A DNA stretch of 64,000 nucleotides, from the NCBI GenBank assembly GCA_018881555.1, contig JACAXG010000007.1, positions 12,257,235-12,321,234 of the forward strand. Direction: 5' to 3'. Each line of letters opens with the position of its first letter. Position 1 is the stretch's first letter. Source of the stretch: Amblyornis subalaris. Lineage: Eukaryota; Chordata; Aves; Passeriformes; Ptilonorhynchidae. The notes below the pieces were generated by a model. That model did no database searches and was not told where the DNA came from. It saw only the letters and a list, made by a program, of their open reading frames with translations. Of this stretch, positions 1 through 10,962 are shown in pieces. Made by a program: the position numbers and the translations under genes.

Positions 1-803
1 GACCTCTGCCTCAGAAAGTCTGAGTCACCTGTGNGACCTGAGATTCTGTGAGACTGAGAGTGCATTCCGGGGAATGTGGCTTGNGAAGAGTGTGAGCCAT
101 GTCCAAGTTAACATGGAGGGAAAGCGATGCATCCAAAAGTGACTATAACGGTGCAGTGTTAGTGCCAGCTCCTTTTTAAACTGGCCTCCAACAGGTCATG
201 CTGTCTGGGAACTTGTTCCCTCTCTCCCTTAGCTCTGAGATGCTGAACAAATTTAAATTCACCTGTGTTTTCTGTTTTAATGCTCAATTCCTGGGTCTTT
301 TATTCTGCAGAAAGTGTTTCCTTCTTCTCTAGGTAGCCCAGAGTAGTTCTTGTGCTCACAGAAGCATCTACATTCTGATTATTTGGGAGCTTTTATCGCT
401 GCTGCAGTATGGATATTAAACAATTTCTTATCCAGGAGAATGGATTGATGGCCAGAGAGGGAAACTGTGATAGCCCAAGATTTATGTAAACACTGCAGCA
501 TTCCCATCACCACACCAGCTCAGTGACAAAGTTGTACACAAACACCTTACCAAGGTGGGAAGCACTAGCAGGCTTCTCTGCAGTTTGGAGATGCAGGTTT
601 AACTTCACGCTCGGGCAGTGCTCTCGTGTGACTGTGAGCAAGCCAGCCTGCCTGTGTTTTAATTCTTTCAGTAGAAGCATGGGGATACAAGCATCAGTCC
701 TGCAAGGAAAAGGCTAAAGACCACAGGGGGCCCTAGTGCTCATGAATATGTAAGTACCACAGGCAGTAATAGGTAANGGTACAAGGCTTTTCTGTTTCTA
801 CAG
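1..803. other. Non-coding unique sequence
   Basis: No gene or repeat is recognised. The one frame starting with ATG (523-717, 64 aa) has no recognisable motif. The stretch ends in a strong pyrimidine tract and CAG at 784-803, which is the acceptor of the candidate exon that follows. Confidence 0.6.
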
Positions 804-929
804 TGAAGAGTACATATACTGTCTGCTTCTATCTGCNTGTGTCTCTGTGTGTTCAATACCTGCAGGGATGGCATTCTTTACTGAAATGACAGTAATTTCA
901 CTCGATAGGTTTGGGGCAAAATTTGCCAG
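804..929 (+). other. Candidate exon, 126 bp, product unknown
   Basis: A pyrimidine-rich acceptor ending in CTACAG (to 803) is followed by 126 bp and a near-perfect donor, CAG then GTGAGT, at 930. Read with phase 1 at the start, it gives 41 uninterrupted codons (one contains an N) plus two bases, so the exon is phase-symmetric. The predicted peptide has a hydrophobic stretch rich in C, L, V and S over its first third, then AFFTEMTVISLDRFGAKFA. I recognise no family. The other two frames contain stops. No partner exon could be established; the next splice-flanked + strand segment is almost 7 kb away. Chance is a real alternative. Confidence 0.2.
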
Positions 930-3900
930 GTGAGTATAGTGATGATAAATTAACATTGTTTTAGCCAGGTGGAGTATTACACTAGTTAGGAGGTTTCACT
1001 GACAAGCCCAAAATTATTTGGCTTAGGGCAGCTTGTAGCAATCAAAAAAAAAAGGATTTTTTTCAGTATCTTGACCAAATGTGGACTCAGACTCTAATTT
1101 CAGAAGATGCCCATTATAAGTTTGTCACTCGCTTTANTCCTTTTTATTTTGGGGACTTTTCATTCCTCAAAGATAGCTTTATATTTGGCATCTTTCTTGA
1201 ACACACTACACTGCCCCACTACAAATGTGTGCACGTGCTCTATTTTTAAATAGAGCTTTTAAGGCAGCTGCTGCTCTCGCTGGTGTTTGCAGAGGAACAC
1301 AGATGCCCAGGCCCTGCTGTGGCTGATGAAATAACACAGGCACAGCCTGTGACTGCCCTGCCCTTCCGCTGTCATCTCAGCAGCCACAGTAACTTGCCTG
1401 CATCAGCCTACAGGGACTTTGTGTGGTAGGAGGGTGTAATTGTTTGATCTGTGCTGCTTTTTCGTCAGAACCTCTGAATCCTACGNTTTATTAAACCCTC
1501 CTCATCTTGGAATGTTAAGGCTGTATTCTGTGTTGTGGTTTCAAAGTCAGAGACTCACAGAAATTAGGACTGGAAGGAATGGCAAGGGTTCCTCTAATCT
1601 TTGCACCGATGCAGTGCAGGGCCAGCTAAATCTATTATCCTTCACAGCTGAAAAAGAATAGGGGAGCTTTTTTGGAAAGTATAGACATAGATCTTGAGAT
1701 CTGTAATTGCAATCTTTATCACGCTCCCGTGTTCGTAGACCGCTGCAGCTACAGCACCACTGTTGCNATGTTATTTGTGGCAGATGACTCTGAAGACGCC
1801 TTAGGTCTGGAGGTGCCCAAAGCAATCTGTTCTGTTGCTTATCCAGAACACTCAGCGGAACTCAGCTCCTGGGGGTATCATACCTGCTGCTGCAACACTG
1901 ACCTTTGCCAGCAGATACATGGAGCTTGTTTCCTGCTATTAAGGCAGGAAGGTGATACATTTTGGGTACTGCTCACTTTTACAGGCACTGATAAACACCT
2001 ACAGTGGTAAATGTTGAAAGATATTTAATGTGAGAACATCACTGTAAATCATTGTGGCTTTACCGGTTTGAGTTAATCCTGTTCTCCTAGGTCGACTGGG
2101 AATATGGGCTTGTGTGCCTGACTTGTACACAGAAGAATCTCAGACTTCACAAACAAGGTATTTTTTCCCAAAGTGTGGATGCAGGGTTTTAATTTTAGTG
2201 GAGGTCACCTTTTGTTTCAAACAACTTCTGTTTCCAGAAGAACTATTTCAGAAATGGGCTTATCTTTGGTGCAATGTTTTGTCAATGTTGTGCTTGTAGA
2301 GATGGCTCTGATGATGTAGGTCATAACCATCTCCTCTGTTTTGCTACTCCACAGATTAATACANTGTTCTGTGCACAGAATGTGCAGGGGCTGTGTATAT
2401 CATGCTAATAGACAGTGTTTGCAAAAGTTATAATTCACATAGGCAGTCACAGCAATGAATTAGTGCACTTAGCATTTGGGAAAGAAAACCCATTTGTAAT
2501 CCAGCTGCTTGCCAGCTGTGGATATTCATAGCAATTATTACATTGGTTGCTTTTTTCACTCCATCTTTTCATTTAAGAAGTGTAATGAATGATTTTATTG
2601 CCATCTTAAAAGTCTATTTATAATCCATTCATCTTGTGATGAACATGTGTATCCGATTCTCGACCTCTCTTTAATACTCTAAAAAGTAGTGTTGCTTAGT
2701 TTAAAGTTTTCTTGACACAATTGTAAGACAATCACATTTCTTAACAGCTTGAGTGACCTTAACTTTCACTCCTGTACTTCTAGAGTGTGAGTTTTAATCG
2801 GTATTTAATATATTACTTTTTTTTTTCCTCTACATTTTAGTAATCCCTACCTTTCACTTCTCTTGGCTAGAAAAATCTGGGGAATGACTGGGAATCCTTG
2901 AAGGCTTTGCAACATGGGCAGAAATCCTTCCAGTTCATTCTTTAAGGCACCCACTGCAGTTTTTGATGCTTATGTGCGTGAAGTAAGGCACCTGCTGGCC
3001 ATATGGTCATTACACTGTTGTTTTAAACCTGCTTGCTCTGGCAGCTGCAATTGCAGTGACCNCTTGACTGCAACAACACCACATTTGTCAGCTTGTATTG
3101 TGGTCTGTCCTGCTGTGGCACTGTTGCTAACAGTGAGTTAGCTCAGAGCTGGGGATGGAAACAGCCACAGTCATTGCCATGCTGCTGGCAAGCCCAGAGC
3201 CTCGTCAAAGGAGCAGCAGAGGGTTAAATGTCTTAGGTGGACAGGGNGGGATTAGATTCTTCAGATGGTTGTGGCACTGGGCATTAAACTTTCAGGTATT
3301 TTCTGCCTTATGCTCATGCATTGGCTGTGATGATCCTTCCTAATTGCTCCACCCCAGCTTTGCACCCAGAAATTGGGAAGTTTTGGCATGTAACCTTGTT
3401 GTTCTAAGATGANCAACTTCTTGATGTACCTGTATTTGTCATCCCATGCTCTTCTATACTGGCTCTACTTTCCTTGGATTTTCCATAAAATTCAGTGTTC
3501 TGTCAAACCCCTCTGGATTAAAAAGTCAAGACAAATTCCAAAAAAACCAATGCAGAGATGCCTCTGTCCCGGGGCCTGGCAGCCTCGATACAAAGCCTAT
3601 TACTGGGTACCATATTTCCTGGGCTACTGGGCAGCAGTGTGTGGACAATGTGAGGAACATGGTGGAGCAGGAGCTGGATTTGTTTTCTGTAAATCCTTTT
3701 TTGGAGGAGCTTCCCTGATGTTGCTGCCTCTATCAGCTTCCCAACCCAGGTGTCTGAAAGGAGTGCTAGAGCAATCCCCCTCCAGGTGCAGCTGAACTGC
3801 AATAATTTGGAGGTGGCCCTTGCTCCAGTAAAAACAAACTGAAGGCTGTGGAACCTGGCAGGTGGAAGATCATTCCTGAGAATANGGGCTCTGATTTTTA

Positions 3901-5642
3901 GAAGCTCCTTTTTCACAATCCCCTACCTGAGTAGTAAGAGACTACACAAGCAGTAATTGAAGGGGACAAGAGAAAAATGAAGCTAAATGATTTATGACAG
4001 GGAAGGTTTGAGGTACAGGAAAGGGATCTTAATCAGGAAGCCAGAAACATATCTGTGCCCTGTGTGAGGGCACACTTTTCTGAGGACAGCGGGTAAGAAT
4101 GAAAGCTGATCTGACAACTTGAAACTTTCTATGCACTAGAAGACTTAGAAAAACAGGNCACATATCCATTTTTGCTCTCTTTGTTGCCCAATTTCCTTAT
4201 ATCTAGATGTGGGCCTGTACANAGTCTTTTTTTATACGTGGTCTGGTATATTGCGGGAAGTTTTTTCCCTTCCTTGGTCTGTCTCATTTCTTTTTGATAA
4301 CGGAATGTGGAGCACAAAGGACATCTTCTGAGGCACCAAAATTCAAAGGAAGTTGCTTTTACTTGCTGCTTAATGATTTCAATGTCTGGAGATTACTACT
4401 GAGGAAAAGTACCAACCCAGGAATATGAAGCCTTAAGCAATGAGGAACATATATGCCTGTGCCTCTCTAGTTTTGATGACTTCATTTCCCTGAGGAACCT
4501 AAGGGCAACCAGTTTGTCAGGATGGACGCTCAAACCACCTCACTTTCCTGTGATACTCCTGGAAGGACTTGGACTGTCTAAGCAGAGTCAAATGGACAAG
4601 AAGTGGGTGAGAAGATCCCAACTCCTTGCATAGCTAGCTCCTACTGCATCAATCCTATCTTTAGCTTCTCTCTTCCCTTGCTTGCCGGATATCACATTTA
4701 CTGTTGTGATATATGCGTTATAGAAAGTTTCAAGCTTTCCAAAATGTTATCGTAAGTCTACCCAATAGATTTATTTTACCTATTGCTAGCCAGGAAGAGG
4801 AGAAATGGCCGGCTAAAGGTAGTTCTAGGGATACGAAGCTGAGAAAATAAAAGAGAATTAATTGNATATGACTCAGCAAAGGACTAATGGATCAAAAGTA
4901 GAGTTGCAAATGCTGGTGTGTGTGAATACTACTAATACAAATAACAGCTGCTTGAGTTCCTATGTGGTTGGAGTCATTAGCTTCATGGGGAGTTACTTGC
5001 AGAGTTACTTATCACTCGTTCTGCAGTTCTTTTTTTCAGTCCTTCTGTGTCCTTGATGAGATCGGACCCTGTCCTGCACAGGTTTACGCACCTTCATTGT
5101 GGTGATGTGTGGGAGTTGCTGGCTTTCAGCTGAGCATGCACAACAATCTGTGGGGCATCAAGAGTAATCTGATATATACATATAATGCATTTTAGAGTTG
5201 GTCAAAATGCAGAAATGAACATTGGTTTAATATATCATTTGATGATTTTTCACTCTCCTTATACTGTCTTCCAAAAACATGCAGGCTACCCCTTCCCCAA
5301 AATTGGTTCCCCGTATGAATGATGGTTGTCATCATGATCTGAGATTGTCTAACCTCATTTAATATCCCTTTAGAAAAGCTTGAGGTGATTTTTTAAATTT
5401 ATTATTTTTTCTGTATTTTCTAGAGAGTTTCAAATNCCCAAGTTTTTCAAAGCTGTTATCTAATTTTATGGATTTCCAATTTAGNGACACTTACAGGGCT
5501 TGATTTTTGCAGAAATTTCTGCGTCTTGGTTAATGTAGCTAAAAATTCCATCTCCTCCAGAGACACAGCTAAATACTTTCATGCAGATTTAATATCTCTG
5601 TGATATTTTTGTCCCAAGCTGCTGTCCAGTACTTAGAAATCT
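930..5642. other. Non-coding unique sequence
   Basis: No gene recognised. It holds a T10 run at 2817-2826 and overlapping short frames on both strands (up to 132 aa at 3518-3916 on -), none with a recognisable motif. 2400-2640 is AT-rich with several TAAT cores and could be conserved non-coding DNA. A degraded CR1-like scrap (1549-1640) is listed separately. Confidence 0.55.
1549..1640 (-). mobile_element. Degraded CR1-like 3' fragment (possible)
   Basis: The text around CACAGAAATTAGGACTGGAA resembles the reverse complement of a CR1 LINE 3' end: a CACAGAAT-type start, then a GGAAGG-type core, then a rough match to the 'pick up and count' region. Divergence is high and no clean boundary is visible. 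It could also be unrelated sequence that shares the common TGGAAGG core. Confidence 0.28.
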
Positions 5643-5690
5643 GATCATAGGATCTAGAAATAATATTATTTGGAAGGACCTTTGCACCTT
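5643..5690 (-). mobile_element. Short CR1-like 3' tail fragment (possible)
   Basis: ATCATAGGATCTAGAA is followed shortly by TTTGGAAGGACCTTTGCACC. Order and spacing resemble the reverse complement of the CR1 3' terminus (ATCATAGAAT repeats, then TTGGAAGGGACCTT). Only about 48 bp align, so it would be a heavily truncated, old insertion. No target duplication is visible. Confidence 0.35.
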
Positions 5691-7699
5691 GGAAAGTTTT
5701 GCTAGTAATTGTTGTAAAATGACTATACAAGTTAGGAATATATTTTTACCTTCTGATATGTAAAACACACCATGAAATTAATATCCAGACACAGTAGAGC
5801 AGTTCTTTTCATTACTTAAATAGGTTTAATTGGAGTTAGAGCAAATTTAGATGGCATACTAGCAGCACTATATAAATTAGGTATGCGTTCCTATGACTAA
5901 TACAGCCATTATCCAATTCCCTTTCTTCCTAATTTCATTCTCCTCCTTAAAAGAAGTTAACATTTTTGTCACCTACTTAATACAAATGATGTTTTACTCT
6001 TAGGAAAGAAATAATAGAAGAAAAAATGGTGCCAAACTGTAAGACAACAAGAAGAAAGTCATTAGGAGCAGCAGTAAAGGTCCTTTTGACTTTTGTGGTA
6101 AAATGTGCCTTGAATTTGACCGTGGTTTCAGCATGACGAGAAACTGTGATGTGCTGTGACCTGCTACATTAAGCAGACAATGGCAAGATTCGAAGTCAGC
6201 AATAAAACCTTTTTGTTGATCTTTCTGTCCATGCTCACATCGCCTCTGTGATTGAACTAGAGACACCTGAACGCACCCCCTCATATGCATCCATTGGAAA
6301 AATCATTCCCGAAGCAGTGGCACAGCCGCCATACCACCACATTTTAATGAAGTACTCCTCTCCATCTGTCCATGGTGTGTAGGTGGTGGGCTGATCTCTG
6401 TCAGTAACTTTGAGAGAAAGGAGGTATGACCTTCAGGTCAGCTAAAATTTTCGCAGCTGGATGCAAGTGAAGTGGTTTCCTGAGTGTTGCTCAATCAGCA
6501 GCAGCGGACTGGCAGCCCAGGCAGCAGTTTAGCTGATGGGGTGACTTTTACATGGACACACCACTGAACTAAACACACTTCTAGCAGCTGTTTGCTTAGA
6601 CAGTGTTTTCANTAGATCATCCAGTGTCCCTTAGCAGAGTGGCATTTATTTTCCATGAAAAAAAAGCCCCTATTTTTCAGACTTTAGAAGGCCCATGAAA
6701 ATGTTCCATTTCCTCTTATACTTCATCAAAAGAATTGGAAAATTTCTTATGAAATAGTAAATTTCCCTTGAAAATTTTAATTTCTTCAAAAATGCTTTTT
6801 GAAAAAGAGGTGTCTGGAACAACTGGGCAGCTTTTAATTTGTGCTTAATNTTTCATCCAGCTTCAAAAGAAGCAGGAGAAGATTTTTAGGACTCAAACGA
6901 GAATTAGGTTTGCAAAGCCTCTCAGCTTTCACTGAAACTTGAATGTTTCTGTCTTTGAACCTTTTAAATATCCTCTCATAACAAAGATGCTGAGTAAGCA
7001 TGTTCTTTCAGCTTGATTGAGGGCCAGATTTTAGGGTCAGAGTTATTTTTTAATGGCTGTTTTAGCATTTTTGGTACTTTCCACTCTCATAGTTATTCAG
7101 AAGTGTGCATGAAATGGAAATGGCTTTGAATATTTATCTTGCTTCTCTTTCTATTACTTGCCATGCTTTTTATAGGCTTAATTTTTCCTTCAGTATTTAT
7201 GATACATTCTGCCTAACTTCAATTCTGAGTAGTAGTTGTAACTGAGACTTAATGAAGTTTTTTGATGGTGAATATAGATGCACTCAAATAAAACATTTTA
7301 TTGTAACATATTCCAAAACTAGCCAGTGGTATTAATTGAGCTGTTAGAGATTCAAACAGCAAACTGAATTTTTAGTTTGTATAGCCTTACAATAAGAGCT
7401 AAGTAAATCACTGATAGGATAGAAATTATTAAAGTACCTGAAATCTCACCTCACTGCTTATTTGGCAACAGTTTTATGTTTTCTTTCTTATATTCAATTG
7501 AACTTGTTTATAGATATTCTTTCTGGAATAAACTTGAAACTGTTCACAAATATTTTTAATGAGTATTTCTAAGCATTTTCTTGATCCATGAGTTTTTCTA
7601 AGCAGTTGATTGCAAGTAATTGGCAATCAAAATGCAAGCTGTGCTGATTCATTTTTATTAGACACATCACTTACAGCAAGGTATTGTTTCCCTCCCCAG
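5691..7699. other. AT-rich non-coding sequence
   Basis: No gene recognised. The central part (6640-6810) is listed separately as a possible degenerate repeat. 7100-7600 is a long AT-rich run with scattered TAAT and octamer-like words and no repeat that I can name. Confidence 0.55.
6645..6810. repeat. GAAA/TTTC-alternating degenerate repeat with hairpin
   Basis: The stretch alternates GAAAA and TTTTC words, a texture seen in some very old reptile and bird repeats. It includes a perfect 8-bp hairpin at 6785-6803 (TTCAAAAA, loop TGC, TTTTTGAA). The family is not identified. A second patch of similar texture lies at 46237-46380. Simple A/T bias is an adequate alternative. Confidence 0.25.
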
Positions 7700-7766
7700 A
7701 TGGAGGTTCCAGTTCAGGGAAATATTAAAACAGAGAACTCAAAGGGACTTCATAAAATGCTTAAAG
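7700..7766 (+). other. Candidate exon A, 67 bp, product unknown
   Basis: The segment starts right after an excellent acceptor (TGTTTCCCTCCCCAG, to 7699) and ends at a near-consensus donor, AAAG then GTAAGT, at 7767. It opens with ATG. Two of three frames are open: the ATG frame (MEVPVQGNIKTENSKGLHK, then MLK), ending in phase 1, and a second frame ending in phase 0. Both can be joined in frame to candidate exon B at 7922 across a 155-bp gap. No domain is recognised. It may be a non-coding RNA exon or a chance match. Confidence 0.25.
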
Positions 7767-7921
7767 GTAAGTGTGTTCCTCAGTACTTTACTGAGTCCAG
7801 AGTATAATGAGAGTAGCTCTTTAAAGCAAGTTTCTGCTACATGTAGTTTGTATTTATGAGTTTAAAACACACTTTCTGTCTGTGTCCTCCGATGTTAAAT
7901 TTAAACTTGCTGCTTGCATAG

Positions 7922-8006
7922 TATCTTTGCCAGGAAATTCACTTGCCAGAAGTACCCATAGAGAGGGAACAGAAAATGAATGTGAATGCAACCACAGCAA
8001 ATGCTG
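7922..8006 (+). other. Candidate exon B, 85 bp, product unknown
   Basis: The segment follows a moderate acceptor (TTGCTGCTTGCATAG, to 7921) and ends at a strong donor, GCTG then GTGAGT, at 8007. Joined to candidate exon A, the ATG frame continues through all 27 full codons and ends in a Cys-rich tail, ENECECNHSKC. The alternative frame is also open and gives EIHLPEVPIEREQKMNVNA. Two open frames mean openness is weak evidence of coding. No continuation was found: the next strong donor, near 8475, leaves both frames stopped with the acceptors I tried. Confidence 0.2.
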
Positions 8007-10893
8007 GTGAGTGAGTAGNCAGGGGAGCAGGAGGTGCAATTCCAGTCTAATTACAATCTAAACAATGTATGTCATCCATGAAACTAAAGGATTTAAAATA
8101 GCTGCCTTTTTATATACTTTATCCAGCCACCCAAATATGGAGTGTATTTGATAACTCTTGGGGTTTTTTCTCCCCATATCTGTAGTCATGCAAGACAAAC
8201 AGATGTTTATAGTTTCAGNTTCTTGTCCTTCTCATGAGAACAAGAAATTTTAAAAAGCAGTAGGACTGAATCAATTGTACACACTCATATTGACAGATAT
8301 GACCATCTTCCTTCCATGCTGCCTGGTTTTGTCATGTAATTTAAGGAATGTAATCCACAGCACTGACAATGACATTTATCATGTAACCCTGAAAGACAGT
8401 TTGTCATACAGAGGGGCTCAGACCTCATTAAAATCTCATTCCCAGACAGCATCTGGTGATGGAGGACTTGATACAGGTAAGGAAAGTTCATTGTAGGGTC
8501 AGAGCTTGAGGATGGCGATGAAATTTCTTCTGACATCTGCCAGGGGATAGATCATCTGTGTGGGGTGTTGTGAAAAGACAAGGGCATGAGGTAGACCTTT
8601 TTTTCTGGACAGCAGAGGTTAGGATCTGCCCTGTAGGATCTGCTGCTTTAGATTCCTAGCCAGTNGATTGGCAGTTCAGGCTACCATGTCCAACTGAACG
8701 TGACAGTGGCTTACCTCAGCCCCATAAAGCATTTAAAATACTTATAAAATTACTCTAATTTCAAGGATTGCTTGTGGCACACGTGGTTTCAGTAAGCCTT
8801 AATATAATTAATACACTGTATTTAACTATATTAGTAGTTTAGTCTTACTTTGGACTGTGTTCTCAGTTATCACCTGACAATATTTTTTTTTTTGCTAAGA
8901 ATGTCTGGTTTTGTGTACAGTGTGTGAAAAANACGTTTTCATAATAACCTGAGACATATTTGCAGTAGTGTGAAGTTTCACTTGCAGAGTTTGAAATTGT
9001 AATCAACAAACAGTTCTNTAATTTAGACAAAGCAAGCATATCAAACACAAATATTAACCATTATATCTTTCANTGATCTTTAATGTAATAACAAAAGGTT
9101 TGGAAGTAAATCACCAAAGCTATAAAACTCATATATGCATGTCCCATGCTGATCATAACACAACTTGTTTACTAAGGAAGAGGGAAGTCTTGNTTAACNG
9201 GCAGAAAGCAAAGGAAAAATAGTTTTTCTTTGTCATTTANCATGTGATAGCTTTATAAAGACAAACACACCAAGTTTATCAAAATATTAAGTTTGCTTTC
9301 CAGTCAGTGTTACCTGGCAGAGGTACAACGGTGGATTTTGATTCATCTTATAAAAAAACTCCAGACATATCTTCTCCAGTGCAAAACATTGTGGTTAGGT
9401 ACACAAATAGGTGTAACTGGCAAAAAATATCTAAGTAGAGATGGATGTGAATCAGTGCAAGGACCTTACAGCTCATTCTCTGCAAGAATATGAAGGAGGA
9501 GGAGGAAAAGCCAGCTAGAATGCCAGTGGTTTGTTGCTAGGAGAGGACTGGGAGGCAATGGTCTGAGCTCTCAGTTCTGCTATTGATCTGCTGCACACAG
9601 TTAGACACATCATTTTGNCTTTCATTTTGTTAAATCAGCCACAGCATCCCAGAGTCACAATGAGGCAGAAAGCTCAGTTGGCCATGTGGGTGCCTTCTGA
9701 AATGGAAATTGAGGAAAGCAACTTGCGCTGCAATGTGGCGTAGGTGAAAGCTAAGCTATGTTGTCACCCTCAGTTTTCTGCTTCTTCCTCCTATGAAATA
9801 CAACCCAAATTTTGAGTAGGAATAAAAATACTGTTGACTCTTTCTGGGTGTTCTGGGTTTATTAATAAAGTGAATAAGTAAATTTTCTTCTCTTTTTTTT
9901 GTCCACACCCTGTATTTCTGTGTCCTTACAGTTGGCTAGGCATCATGGTAGAGTGACCAGATCTTTATTCCCAAGTCAGTAAAATCTGTATGGCTCAGGG
10001 GTGGTGCATGGGTGTTGTCAGCCTACTGCAAGCCCACCTCCCCAACTTGCTGCCCTGCCTAACTCCATCTGCATCTATTTAGATCCCTCAGTGAGGCTGT
10101 GGGTTTTAAACTATGATGTGTTTAAAGAGTAGTAATTTCTATTAAGAAAATAAACTTTTAAGTAGCTTTTTTGGTGGGGAGAAGGGGAGAGAAGTGTGGA
10201 GGATGGTTGGACAGAAGAAGTGTATGAAGTTACCTGTGAAGCTTAAGTTAAAAGCTTAGTGGGATTTCACACGTACTGGGACAAGACTTGCCCTGAAAAT
10301 AGCAGGGATTTAAAGAGCACAGTGTCTCTTGGATGTCCATCCCTTTAAGCATGTTTTCAAGGGTTATTGGACACAAGTCAAGCAGTCTGTTGTCTTTGCT
10401 GCTGGTTGGNGTTTCAGGGATTGTTAACCCTTCCTGTGGTTTTCACACAGAGCAGTTTGTGACAGGAGGGCGCACAGATCCCCCAAAACGGTGTCTTTTG
10501 GGATCTCAGCAGGTGTCATGTCACAGTAGTCCAGAGCTCAGTATGGGCTAATTTCCCCTGGGAGCATTTACAGGCTGAATCTGTTGGCCCNTGTCGATCG
10601 TTTCTGTGCTGCATCTTTTCGTATCACAGTACAAAGCAGACCCGAGAGTTCGTGGCATAATGACATGTGCTAAACCTTCAAACAACATAATGCACTCGGC
10701 AGCTCTACAAAGTGGTTGTTCAGCAGGAGCAAATGAAACTGGTCAGCCGGTGACTCAGCTCCACACACACAAATTGCCGTTGCATTAATCGCCATTATCT
10801 CTGAAAACCTGTCGAGTTTCCTGGCAAATGGCTTTTGCAGAGGGCTTGAGGGCCATCAAATTCAGCCTGTTTTAGACAGCTTTTCTGACTCAC
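8007..10893. other. Non-coding unique sequence with clustered N bases
   Basis: No gene recognised. It contains a T run at 8883-8893 and six single N bases between 8932 and 9240, denser than the window average. Short frames up to 83 aa show no motif. Confidence 0.55.
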
Positions 10894-10962
10894 CTCTCTT
10901 GGGTCAACAGCAGAAGGGCTTTCAGGGCATTTGTGAGCCTTGAAAGGGCAAGAGTTGTTATT
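10894..10962 (-). other. Candidate exon, 69 bp, product unknown
   Basis: Read on the minus strand, a strong acceptor (CTGTTTCTGCCTCAG, immediately 5' of 10962) precedes 69 bp and a consensus donor, GAGAG then GTGAGT, just below 10894. It is exactly 23 codons, open in phase 0, with a peptide starting NNNSCPFKAHKCPESPSAVD. It lies inside a 103-aa open frame at 10795-11106, so openness adds little. No family is recognised and codon use is not distinctive. Confidence 0.17.
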
